A DNA stretch of 64,000 bases, taken from positions 1-64,000 of the forward strand of contig NZ_JAJNKA010000016.1 in assembly GCF_021533215.1 (NCBI RefSeq). Reading direction: 5' to 3'. The DNA comes from Portibacter lacus. GTDB taxonomy: Bacteria; Bacteroidota; Bacteroidia; Chitinophagales; Saprospiraceae. The notes below the pieces were generated by a model. The model was not told the DNA's origin. It saw nothing but the letters and a program-made list of their open reading frames with translations, and did not search any database. The position numbers and the translations under genes were made by a program. Shown here in pieces: positions 8,755-16,553 of this stretch (position 1 is the first letter of the stretch; every line of letters begins with the position of its first letter).

Positions 8755-10116
8755 ATGATGATCCACACATTTAGTGCAGAAACCTATATTAAAAGGAGAG
8801 AACAATTAGCAAAGACCATTTCTAACGGGAAAATATTCTTATTAGGAAATAGAGAAAGCAGTGTTAATTTCAAAGATAATTGGTATCCATTCCGACAAGA
8901 TTCTACATTTTTATATTATGCAGGTCTGAATATTCCCAGCCTTGATTTAATCATTGATACAGATACAGGAGAAACAACACTTTATGGAGACGAGTTAACG
9001 ATAGAAGATATTGTGTGGACTGGGCCACTTCCTACGGTCAAAGAAATGGCTGAAAAAGTTGGAATCACAAATGTAAAACCGTTATCTGATCTTGCTAAAG
9101 ATTTAGGAGGTAACATTCATCACTTACCACCATATCGGCCGCTTCATCAGATGAGAGTTGCAAGTTTAGGAGATCACTCTGAAGAACTTATAGAAGCAAT
9201 CGTAGCACAACGAAATGTAAAATCACCAGAAGAGATTGATTCTTTACATGAAGCATGTACTTTCACTAGCCACATGCACTTAGAAGTAATGTCTAAAGCT
9301 AGGCGTGGAATGCATGAATATGATCTGGTGGCGATAGCTAAAGCATTTGGTGCTAGTAAGAATGTCGATTTTAGTTTTTTACCAATATGTACAAAACGTG
9401 GTCATGTACTTCATAATCATTCCTATGATAATGTCTTAGAACACGGAGACATGATTCTTTTCGATAGTGGTCTGGAATCCACTTTGCATTATGCAGGGGA
9501 TATGACAAGGACATTCCCTGTCGATAGAAAATTCTCTGCAATACAAGCAGATATGTACCAAATTGTTCTTAATGCGCAGAAGGCAGCCATTAGAAAATCA
9601 AAAGTTGGTGTAAAGTTTCTTGATGTTCATTTAGAATCTTCTAAAACTTTAGTAAAAGGTTTAATTGAGTTAGGCATCATGAAAGGTGATCCAGAAGAAG
9701 CTGTTGCTAATGGTGCACATACTATGTTTTTCCAATGCGGCCTAGGTCATCTTATGGGACTCGATGTTCACGATATGGAAAACTTAGGAGAACAGCATGT
9801 AGGTTATGGCGGTGGAATGATTAAAAGCAAAGAATTCGGATTAAAATCTTTGAGGTTAGGAAGATCTTTGGAAGAAGATTTTGTCATTACGATCGAACCT
9901 GGATTGTATATTATACCAGAATTAATTGATCAATTAAGTGCTGAAAAGAAGCACACTTCCTTTATCGATTACAAAGAATTAAATAAAATACGAGATTTCG
10001 GTGGTATTAGAATCGAAGATGACTACTTAATAAAGCAAGATGGAATCGAATTACTAGGAGAACCACTAGCTAAAGAAATCAAAGAAATAGAAGATATTAG
10101 ATCAGCAAATCAATAA
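8755..10116 (+). CDS. Xaa-Pro aminopeptidase (aminopeptidase P family, M24B)
   Basis: The protein has 453 residues. It begins with an AMP_N-type domain (about 5-130; FRQDSTFLYYAGL) and continues with the pita-bread M24 catalytic domain. Metal ligands are recognisable in order: Asp in LFDSGLE (about 236), Asp in AGDMTRTFP (about 247), His in GLGHLMGLDVHD (about 332), Glu in ITIEPGLYI (about 379) and Glu in GIRIEDDYL (about 420). It should remove N-terminal residues preceding proline in the cytoplasm, since no signal peptide is seen. ATG at 8758 is an equally possible start. The 3' end overlaps the convergent HAD gene by 7 bp. Confidence 0.95.
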   Translation: MMIHTFSAETYIKRREQLAKTISNGKIFLLGNRESSVNFKDNWYPFRQDSTFLYYAGLNIPSLDLIIDTDTGETTLYGDELTIEDIVWTGPLPTVKEMAEKVGITNVKPLSDLAKDLGGNIHHLPPYRPLHQMRVASLGDHSEELIEAIVAQRNVKSPEEIDSLHEACTFTSHMHLEVMSKARRGMHEYDLVAIAKAFGASKNVDFSFLPICTKRGHVLHNHSYDNVLEHGDMILFDSGLESTLHYAGDMTRTFPVDRKFSAIQADMYQIVLNAQKAAIRKSKVGVKFLDVHLESSKTLVKGLIELGIMKGDPEEAVANGAHTMFFQCGLGHLMGLDVHDMENLGEQHVGYGGGMIKSKEFGLKSLRLGRSLEEDFVITIEPGLYIIPELIDQLSAEKKHTSFIDYKELNKIRDFGGIRIEDDYLIKQDGIELLGEPLAKEIKEIEDIRSANQ

Positions 10117-10982
10117 TGGTCCATAGCGATACTCGGGCAGATATAATTTGGAATTATACCGGTACTTTTGATGTAGGTCCTCATCTGATTTTCAGATGTA
10201 TTCCCACTGAGTACGAGTGCGGTGCCTAGTCCGAATTTATTACCACCCATAATGTCTGTTCTCAGCGTATCACCTACCATCAGAATCTCATTCCTCTTCA
10301 AGTTCTTTTTGTTGACAATGCGCTCATAAGCAAACATAAACATTTGAGAATCTGGCTTCCCAAAGTAAATGAACTTTTTCTTGCTAATCTTTTCTATCAT
10401 TCTTGCAATTGCGCCAGTTGCTATGTTTACTTCCGTGGAAGAAACAGGATATGTATTATCTGTATTAGCCACAACCACTGGAATACTCTTCATTCTCAGA
10501 ATATTAATAGTTTTATTTAAGTGCATCTGCCAATCATATCCTTCGTCATCCAGAAAAACTAGTGCTGAAACATCCTTTATATCTTTCAAATTAAAGTCTC
10601 GAATAGAAATAAAATTTCTTCCTGTTTCTTCTACATAGAATGAAGATTGCTTTGTTCCAACGTAAACAATAGTCCCCTTTTTGATTTTATTTTTCAAAAA
10701 AGCCAAAGCCATCATTCCTGAGCTAATTATATTTTCTTCGTTGACCATATCCATACCCAACCGGCGAAAGTTCTGTGCAAGCAATGCAGGACTTTTAGAA
10801 GAGTCATTTGTCAAAACAATTACCTCCTTGCCCATTTCTTTTAAGGTATTCACTGAATCTATAACACCAGGAATAATTCCATGAGCATTTTTTATTACTC
10901 CAAATGAATCAAGGAACACGGCTTTATAGTTTTTTAAAACCGATTCAAAGCTTCTCAGCTTCATTCTGTGCGACATAGTCAT
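10110..10982 (-). CDS. HAD superfamily class IIA hydrolase
   Basis: The 290-residue protein has HAD-IIA architecture. Motif I is D25-S-F-G-V near the N-terminus. Motif II is VLTNDSSK near 58, motif III the Lys in FGKPDSQMF near 223, and motif IV GDTLRTDIMGG near 237-246. The second Asp of the DxD motif is replaced by Phe. An aromatic residue here is also known in the HAD-IIA-hyp4 (TIGR01459-like) group, so this is not necessarily inactivation. The start overlaps the stop of the upstream kinase gene as ATGA, a strong coupling signal. A phosphatase acting on the kinase's product or a related sugar or nucleotide phosphate is plausible; the substrate is unknown. Confidence 0.88.
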   Translation of the reverse strand: MTMSHRMKLRSFESVLKNYKAVFLDSFGVIKNAHGIIPGVIDSVNTLKEMGKEVIVLTNDSSKSPALLAQNFRRLGMDMVNEENIISSGMMALAFLKNKIKKGTIVYVGTKQSSFYVEETGRNFISIRDFNLKDIKDVSALVFLDDEGYDWQMHLNKTINILRMKSIPVVVANTDNTYPVSSTEVNIATGAIARMIEKISKKKFIYFGKPDSQMFMFAYERIVNKKNLKRNEILMVGDTLRTDIMGGNKFGLGTALVLSGNTSENQMRTYIKSTGIIPNYICPSIAMDHY

Positions 10983-12010
10983 ATCTTAAGATGTTTTAAA
11001 TAGATATCAGTATCTAGATCATTGTCTAATTGAGGTAAATAATGATATGCATCTTCCTGTAATTTATAGCTGTAGTCATTATGGAAAAAACGTCTTCCTT
11101 CTCTCACTACATAGTTCAATATGAAGAATCGATAGCTTTCTTTGATAAAATGCAGCTCTTCTCCTGAAAAAGGAAAAACCTCGTGGTATGATTTGAGAAA
11201 GTGCATAAATCGATCTTCTTTTAAAATTTCAAATCCATAATGAAATGAAGTTTTGTCCCCTACTTCAGAGACGACTCTTGCCAGAAAGTAAAGATCCATT
11301 ATTCTACTGTCTATTCTGAACCAATCATAATCCCATCGTGAGAAAAGCGAAAAATTTTCATTGACACTAAAGTTTCCAATATTCCAATCTAAGAATACAG
11401 GAATTTTATTAAATGACCTATAATTTAAAGTAGCTGCATTTACTAAAAACTTTTCTATGTGTTCATGTATTAATGGAGCATGAGCACCGAACTGCGTGTG
11501 ACCATTATATAAGTCTGTTTTTAGATGTCTCAAATCATCATACAGATCTTTCTTTGATTCTGGAAGTGTATTTCTTATTTGATCACAGCAGAGATGAAAA
11601 TGAGCTATGCTTCTTGCTAACTTAGTGATTTGATTCTCATCTAATTTCTTCGGAGGTCTTTGGTTAATTTTAACAGGCAAGTAAAATACAAGTGAAGCAT
11701 CTATTTCTACATCTTTAAATCGATAGATGTATAATTTTTTTCCTTGCATTAAAGAGCGAGCTAAGAATCCATCAAATGGTAAACCCAAATTATTAGAAAG
11801 CACGTTGATTATCCTATGATCATTAGAAAAAGCTTCATGTTTTCCGAAATAGGATAATTTGGCAAACAGAATATTCTTATCCTCTAAGTCTATTTTATAA
11901 ACAGCATTTGTAGATACTTCAATACTAATATTTGTAATATTTCTAATCTTCCTGGTATCCCCATAACCATCCCAAGCTTTCTGAATAATCGCTGTGTAAT
12001 CAATCTGCAT
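10979..12010 (-). CDS. aminoglycoside-phosphotransferase-fold small-molecule kinase
   Basis: The protein has 343 residues and the bilobal APH/choline-kinase fold. Lys51 (FAKLSYF) is the candidate ATP lysine. The catalytic loop is FLD208-WNIGN213, giving the D-x4-N spacing, and D227/D229 in WDYDW form the metal motif. The His that usually precedes the catalytic Asp by two positions (HGD) is Phe here. The upper half otherwise looks typical and no antibiotic-resistance signature is apparent. It is the first gene of a two-gene operon with the HAD-IIA hydrolase (ATGA overlap). Likely a metabolite kinase; its substrate is not deducible. Confidence 0.8.
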   Translation of the reverse strand: MQIDYTAIIQKAWDGYGDTRKIRNITNISIEVSTNAVYKIDLEDKNILFAKLSYFGKHEAFSNDHRIINVLSNNLGLPFDGFLARSLMQGKKLYIYRFKDVEIDASLVFYLPVKINQRPPKKLDENQITKLARSIAHFHLCCDQIRNTLPESKKDLYDDLRHLKTDLYNGHTQFGAHAPLIHEHIEKFLVNAATLNYRSFNKIPVFLDWNIGNFSVNENFSLFSRWDYDWFRIDSRIMDLYFLARVVSEVGDKTSFHYGFEILKEDRFMHFLKSYHEVFPFSGEELHFIKESYRFFILNYVVREGRRFFHNDYSYKLQEDAYHYLPQLDNDLDTDIYLKHLKI

Positions 12011-12168
12011 AAGAAGTTTGTTTGACTAAAGGTAATTTTTTTTCTGTCGTTGAAAAAGGAACACCTAAATAAACCAATAAATATTAGTTCTAAAAAATTA
12101 ATTGGTAAATATGATAAAGTAAATGCCTTCTATTTAAAGATAAAGAATTTGCCTCCGTGTCACAATCA

Positions 12169-13068
12169 TTACCTCGGGATAAGATGTGGATCCTTTTTCT
12201 TTTCTCTGATTAAATATATACCTATAAGGATTAAAAGTCCGCCGATCACATAAATAATGGAAAATTCTTCTCCATCTATTAAACCCCACATGACAGCAAC
12301 AACCGGAAGAAGGTAAGTTACGGTACTTGCGAAAATAGGTGAAGTACTTTGAATTAGTTTAAAATACAAAATCATCGCTATTGCTGTACCCATAATAGTC
12401 AGAATACTCAAGTATCCCAAGGATTGCAATGTTTCACTATCCAAGTTTGTGTTTTCAAAGAAGCCAGAAAATATTAATAATACAAAAGAAGGAATCATCC
12501 AAATGGTGAAGACACCACCCGAAAGCTGCAAGGAAGGGACGTGTTGCAATTTCTCTTTTACAATTAATCCATTAGTTGCATAGCAAATGGTTGCTAATAC
12601 TATTAATAAGGCATACCCAATTTGAGAATCGGTACTACTACTCTTAGAATAATACATCAAGAGAGCTGCTCCTATAAACCCAATCACTGCTCCTATTAAT
12701 TGGAACCATCGACTTTTAATCCCGAAAAAGAGAAATCCGAGAACTAACACAAAAACTGGAACCAAAGAGTTAAGAATACCAGCGATCGAACTACTAATAT
12801 GCGTCTGGGCAATTGGAAATAAAAACATTGGTAAAAAATTCCCTAAGAAACCTGATACGGTTACCCAGAATAAGGTTTTCTTCTTCATCTTTAATAAAGC
12901 CGGTATTCCATAGATGGACATTATCAGACCGGAAACGCCAACTCTGAATGCTCCTATTTCCAGCGGCGTAAAGGAAATAAGTGTTTTCTTAATTAAGATA
13001 AAAGAACTCCCCCAAGTAAGTGCTATAATGATTAATAAAAACCAGCGATTTTCTAGTAGATTCTTCAT
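12169..13068 (-). CDS. EamA-family drug/metabolite transporter
   Basis: The 299-residue protein has about ten hydrophobic helices in two repeated EamA halves (about 6-140 and 150-290). Typical signatures include WGSSFILIKK at the first helix and TYLLPVVAVMWG near the ninth. The C-terminus is short and basic (EKKKDPHLIPR). DMT exporters of this kind move amino acids or metabolites out of the cytoplasm; the substrate is unknown. It has its own transcription unit, with a 158-bp gap to the kinase gene downstream of it and the tRNA-Ser gene upstream. The family call is solid. Confidence 0.93.
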   Translation of the reverse strand: MKNLLENRWFLLIIIALTWGSSFILIKKTLISFTPLEIGAFRVGVSGLIMSIYGIPALLKMKKKTLFWVTVSGFLGNFLPMFLFPIAQTHISSSIAGILNSLVPVFVLVLGFLFFGIKSRWFQLIGAVIGFIGAALLMYYSKSSSTDSQIGYALLIVLATICYATNGLIVKEKLQHVPSLQLSGGVFTIWMIPSFVLLIFSGFFENTNLDSETLQSLGYLSILTIMGTAIAMILYFKLIQSTSPIFASTVTYLLPVVAVMWGLIDGEEFSIIYVIGGLLILIGIYLIREKKKDPHLIPR

Positions 13069-13178
13069 ATCAATCTAAAAATTTGATCACAAGAAATAGA
13101 TTTAAGACTTCATAGCACTTCTAACATTATTCATTACTTCATGAAGAATACAATATTCTAGCAATTATATGTAAAATA

Positions 13179-13213
13179 AAAAAGAGGCAATCTCTATTGA
13201 GAAAGCCTCTTTA
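13179..13213 (-). terminator. intrinsic terminator of tRNA-Ser
   Basis: On the minus strand aaagaggc pairs with gcctcttt around an inner tctc/gaga stem, followed by a run of T. It lies 11 bp after the tRNA 3' end. Confidence 0.85.
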
Positions 13214-13223
13214 TTAGTATTTG

Positions 13224-13311
13224 CGGAGGAGGAGGGATTCGAACCCCCGGTACCGGTAAGGGTACGTCGGTTTTCAAGACCGGTGCATTAAACCAGCTCT
13301 GCCACTCCTCC
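13224..13311 (-). tRNA. tRNA-Ser (UGA anticodon)
   Basis: The 88-nt class II tRNA runs from G at 13311 to discriminator G at 13224. The acceptor stem is GGAGGAG/CTCCTCC. The anticodon loop holds TGA within CTTGAAA, flanked by CCGGT/ACCGA-type pairing, and there is a long variable arm. The T-arm is GGGGG-TTCGAAT-CCCTC. CCA is not encoded. A -7 element lies upstream and a terminator downstream. Confidence 0.97.
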
Positions 13312-13321
13312 GAAATAAAAA

Positions 13322-13343
13322 CATTCTAATCATTTTTAGAATG
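13322..13343 (-). promoter_or_regulatory. leader hairpin plus T-run before tRNA-Ser
   Basis: cattctaa and ttagaatg pair perfectly (8 bp) around a six-base loop. On the minus strand this is followed by five T. It sits between the -7 element at 13349 and the mature tRNA start at 13311, so it would be part of the pre-tRNA leader. Confidence 0.5.
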
Positions 13344-13348
13344 GGACA

Positions 13349-13356
13349 CAAAAGTA
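13349..13356 (-). promoter_or_regulatory. -7 element of tRNA-Ser promoter
   Basis: On the minus strand the sequence is tacttttg, an exact TAnnTTTG match, 37 bp upstream of the tRNA 5' end. No clear TTTG -33 is seen. Confidence 0.6.
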
Positions 13357-13400
13357 CATTTCCTTTTTGAATTGAGAAATATTTTTTGGTTTTTTTTTAT

Positions 13401-13442
13401 AAAAAAGGAAAAAGGCACGCAATCTTTTTTGCATGCCTTTTA
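13401..13442 (-). terminator. intrinsic terminator downstream of the Crp/Fnr gene
   Basis: On the minus strand aaaaggcatgcaa pairs with ttgcgtgcctttt (one G-U) around aaaaga, followed by tttttcctttttt. The hairpin is nearly symmetrical but the longer T-run is on the minus strand. It lies about 90 bp past the stop at 13529. Confidence 0.85.
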
Positions 13443-13528
13443 GTGCTTCTTGTTTGAGTGGCTAAGCTGGCCACATGAAAACATTAACTAAACCTAATTA
13501 CTAATTACTACTTACGTCTTATATATTT

Positions 13529-14287
13529 TTAAACTAATGCTGCCATATCTCTGATAAGAATACTCTTACGCTTGAAATATATTAGATTAGATTTTTTCAA
13601 ATCATTTAATACGGAGGTGACAGTTTGCCTGCTCGTACCCGTAAAATTTGCGATATCTTGCTGGGTTAAACTATGTTTTAACAACATTTCAAATCCAACT
13701 TTTCTACCTTGATTTCTAGCATTATCTTTCAAGAAATCAATTATCCTTGCTCTTGCATCTTTTAAGATCATTGACTCTAATCGCATTTCCGTATTTTTCA
13801 GTTTTCTTCCTAACATGGAAATCAACTTCATACTTAACTGCGAATTAGATCTTACAACTTCTTTAAAGTCAGCAACCTTCATTATATAGTATACCGTTGC
13901 AGAATCCATTGTTTTAGCAAAATCTGCTCTTTTCTCTTCTCCAAGTAAAGACAGCTCACCAAACATTGCTTTCGGATGCAATATTGATTTTATAACTTCT
14001 TTGCCTTCTTTAGAATGAGTGCCAATTTTCAAAGTACCTTTTTCTAAGAAGTATATGGTATCCGTTAGGTCGCCGGCTTGGTATATAAAATGATATTTTG
14101 GCGATTCTTTTTTATCAATGATACTGGCTAACTTTACCAAATCTTGATTCGGAAGGTCCTCAAAAAGAGGAAAATTTCTTAAAAAATCTGCTTTAATCTG
14201 AATTTCCACGTCACTACATTTTTTATTTCTAACACTAATTTTAGATTTGATAATTTTCAAAACCGCATCTGTATAATAGACACTCAC
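13529..14287 (-). CDS. Crp/Fnr-family transcriptional regulator
   Basis: The 252-residue regulator has a cyclic-nucleotide-binding-like beta-roll (about 40-150; FGELSLLGEEKRADF near 109-123), a dimer helix and a winged HTH (about 200-250; LTQQDIANFTGTSRQTVTSV). Only one Cys (24) is present, so it is not an Fe-S Fnr sensor. The FGEL and downstream Arg-Ala fit a ligand pocket, but which ligand cannot be said. The start is GTG at 14287, chosen because no ATG lies near the N-terminus and a strong Shine-Dalgarno sits 8 bp upstream. It is monocistronic, with a terminator at 13401-13442. Confidence 0.93.
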   Translation of the reverse strand: MSVYYTDAVLKIIKSKISVRNKKCSDVEIQIKADFLRNFPLFEDLPNQDLVKLASIIDKKESPKYHFIYQAGDLTDTIYFLEKGTLKIGTHSKEGKEVIKSILHPKAMFGELSLLGEEKRADFAKTMDSATVYYIMKVADFKEVVRSNSQLSMKLISMLGRKLKNTEMRLESMILKDARARIIDFLKDNARNQGRKVGFEMLLKHSLTQQDIANFTGTSRQTVTSVLNDLKKSNLIYFKRKSILIRDMAALV

Positions 14288-14295
14288 AACTCTCT

Positions 14296-14302
14296 CCTCC
14301 CC
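14296..14302 (-). promoter_or_regulatory. strong Shine-Dalgarno before a GTG start
   Basis: On the minus strand the leader reads ggggaggagagagttgtg. GGAGG is spaced 8 nt from the GTG of the Crp/Fnr gene. Genes in this window otherwise lack such motifs, so here it decides the start. Confidence 0.75.
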
Positions 14303-14422
14303 TATGTTTATATTTAAATAAGAACTTTACTATCGGGCACATATACGCTTAAGCCCTTTAAAATGGGGAATACTCGCTAATTTTAAAGCTAATATTAATT
14401 GATAAAAAAAAATATATGTTAT

Positions 14423-15301
14423 TTAATTGATAAGGAAACTGGCACTACTTTTAGCATAACCTGTGAAAAGGCCTAGTCCATTTTCGAAATTTGTCTGACG
14501 AATAATTGGTTCCGATACAGAAATACTTTGAGAAACAACTTCTAGTGAATACTTTTCATAATACTTATAAGCCTCTTTAGTAATACTTCTTAATTCTATG
14601 TCTAGTAGATTACCAGTTAAAACTTCATCAGATGTCACCTCAAAGATGAGATCTTCCTCTAACTCTGCTTTAGAAATTAATAATTTATTCTCATTAATAA
14701 TTGATCTTAGAGATACATTAGTATTTTCTATATCGCTTATTTCAGTCCTTAAAAAGGCTCCTTGATAACTCTTAAACTTAGGTATTAGCATGAAATACTC
14801 ATTTTCTAAGTTCTTAAATCCGCAAGAAACTCTTATGTGACTTTCATCTATTTTCTCAATTAATACATTACTTAGAGTGTCCTTTACAGGTATAGATGTT
14901 TCTGCATAAATTTCCTTAATCTTTGAAGTCTTATCCGTTAATTCAACATGCAAACCATAAACTGCATTTGTTTCAGGTCGAAAGGATCCAAGAGACACAA
15001 AAGCTGCTTTAGAAGATATATATCTAAATCCTGGGTTATCTAATGGAACTCCATCTTTATAAAGGGTCACATTAGCACCTTCCTGTCCTGGAAAATAAAA
15101 TCGGTCGTCAGTATTAATACCTATACTGGTATTAACTTTAACTTCTATTAAATCTTCAGTATTAATTTCTGAAAACGCAAACAATTTTGACTCTCCATCT
15201 GGAACTTCAAAATAAGCATCAGATTCACAAGATGTGAATCCTATAGATATCATAACAAGTAAGGCTATGATAGAACGAATTGTAAGTAGTGGTCTAATCA
15301 T
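14423..15301 (-). CDS. DUF4249 lipoprotein (copy 2)
   Basis: ATG at 15301 gives 292 residues with a lipoprotein signal ending SIGFTSC (Cys25). An alternative TTG at 15319 adds six residues. The mature part shares long segments with the paralogue upstream: VPDGESKLFAFSEI, the INTDD segment, PGFRYISS, FRPE and the C-terminal NFENGLGLFTGY. These mark the DUF4249 family. Members are outer-membrane lipoproteins usually encoded after TonB-dependent receptors, and they probably help substrate capture. It is the last gene of the sigma/FecR/receptor locus, 165 bp after copy 1. The role is inferred from context. Confidence 0.9.
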   Translation of the reverse strand: MIRPLLTIRSIIALLVMISIGFTSCESDAYFEVPDGESKLFAFSEINTEDLIEVKVNTSIGINTDDRFYFPGQEGANVTLYKDGVPLDNPGFRYISSKAAFVSLGSFRPETNAVYGLHVELTDKTSKIKEIYAETSIPVKDTLSNVLIEKIDESHIRVSCGFKNLENEYFMLIPKFKSYQGAFLRTEISDIENTNVSLRSIINENKLLISKAELEEDLIFEVTSDEVLTGNLLDIELRSITKEAYKYYEKYSLEVVSQSISVSEPIIRQTNFENGLGLFTGYAKSSASFLIN

Positions 15302-15363
15302 ATCGTTAAGACGATACAACTTTTGATTGTCACACTTTAGGCAAAAAAAATTTACAAATTAAA

Positions 15364-15388
15364 TTTGCATATTAACTACGTATGCAAA
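15364..15388. repeat. 8-bp inverted repeat upstream of DUF4249 copy 2
   Basis: tttgcata (15364-15371) and tatgcaaa (15381-15388) are perfect inverted copies separated by nine bases. They lie 63-87 bp before the ATG at 15301, a reasonable place for an operator. It may be chance in AT-rich DNA. Confidence 0.4.
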
Positions 15389-15423
15389 ATATTTATAATA
15401 TATGACTATGTAATTATGGAGAA

Positions 15424-15448
15424 TGGAGTATATAATATATATACTCCA
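15424..15448. repeat. 11-bp stem hairpin between the two DUF4249 genes
   Basis: tggagtatata and tatatactcca pair perfectly around three bases, 18 bp after the stop of DUF4249 copy 1. No long T-run follows on either strand. It could stabilise the 3' end of the upstream message or weakly terminate it. Confidence 0.5.
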
Positions 15449-15466
15449 GAGAAATGTAGAAAGATT

Positions 15467-16375
15467 TTAATTTACGCTAACCGTAAGCTCTGTAGATGAA
15501 TATCCTGTGAATAAACCCAAACCATTTTCAAAATTAGTATAAGAAATTACTGGTTCAGCAATCCCTGCAGATTGAGAAGCAACTTGCTTTGCAAAAGATT
15601 TATAATAATTATAAGCATCTGATGTAATAGATAACAATTCAAATTGTATTTCATCGATTAATAAATCGCCATCTACATTTTTTCTATTAGTAAATTCAAT
15701 AGTTAATTCATCAGTTAATTTATCCTTATTAATTAATACTCCTTTATTATAATTAGAAATGTATGCACCTTCCCCTTCTTGATTAATATCTCGAACTAGT
15801 AAATTTTCTTTAACACCATTATTATCGAAATAAGCTCTTAAGATATAAAGACCATTTTCCATATCGTCAAAACCAATGTTAAAAGAAGCTACGAAATCTT
15901 TCATATTATAGGCTAGAAATTGCTCTTTAAGAGATTTTACTTTTACAACTTTCAAAGTATCAGGAATAGGAATCATCGTATTCCCTAAAATAGGATTAAT
16001 ACGATTATTTTCACTCAATATAACTTTAAGTCCATAATTTATGCCAGCTTCAGGCCTGAAAGCCCCTTGCGATACAAATGCTCCTTCTGAACTAATATAT
16101 CTAAACCCCGGATCTTCTAGTGCAACACCATCGATCATCAGAATAACTTCTGCGTCAGATTGTTTCGGATAAATAAAGCTGTCGTCAGTATTAATACCAA
16201 CTGCTGTGTTAACAAATACCTTTACCTTTTCTTTAGTAGATATTTCTGAAAAAGCAAATAATTTAGAATCCCCATCGGGAACTGTAAAAAATGCGTCTTG
16301 CTCGCAGGATGAAAATAGCAAGAGGGCGAATAAAAAAATAGTTAGTCTTTTCAAAGTATTCCTAGTTGGTTCCAT
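15467..16375 (-). CDS. DUF4249 lipoprotein (copy 1)
   Basis: ATG at 16375 gives 302 residues; the TTG at 16384 is a less likely start. The lipobox ends LLLFSSC (Cys24). The mature protein is clearly homologous along its whole length to the next gene (VPDGDSKLFAFSEI, PGFRYISSEGAFVS, FRPEAGINYG, NFENGLGLFTGYSS). It therefore arose by tandem duplication followed by considerable divergence. It follows the TonB-dependent receptor by 178 bp. As for other DUF4249 proteins, an outer-membrane location beside the receptor is expected. The substrate is unknown, and no SusD or glycoside hydrolase is nearby. Confidence 0.9.
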   Translation of the reverse strand: MEPTRNTLKRLTIFLFALLLFSSCEQDAFFTVPDGDSKLFAFSEISTKEKVKVFVNTAVGINTDDSFIYPKQSDAEVILMIDGVALEDPGFRYISSEGAFVSQGAFRPEAGINYGLKVILSENNRINPILGNTMIPIPDTLKVVKVKSLKEQFLAYNMKDFVASFNIGFDDMENGLYILRAYFDNNGVKENLLVRDINQEGEGAYISNYNKGVLINKDKLTDELTIEFTNRKNVDGDLLIDEIQFELLSITSDAYNYYKSFAKQVASQSAGIAEPVISYTNFENGLGLFTGYSSTELTVSVN

Positions 16376-16553
16376 AAATCTCAATGCAAATATACAATTT
16401 ACATTTAAGTCCTCATTAATTTTAACATATTACACTTTTCTCATAAGTGATTGATTCTCATACAGTAAAGTTACAAATAATTTATTCTAATATCCATAAA
16501 AATAACTTTTTGCAAGATTACTTACTTATTACACTTAACATCATATGTAACCT

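Noticed and set aside
6581-13068. Defence or mobile island around rmuC, kinase and HAD genes
   Set aside because: No nuclease/toxin pair, integrase, transposase or composition shift is seen. All are ordinary chromosomal-type genes.
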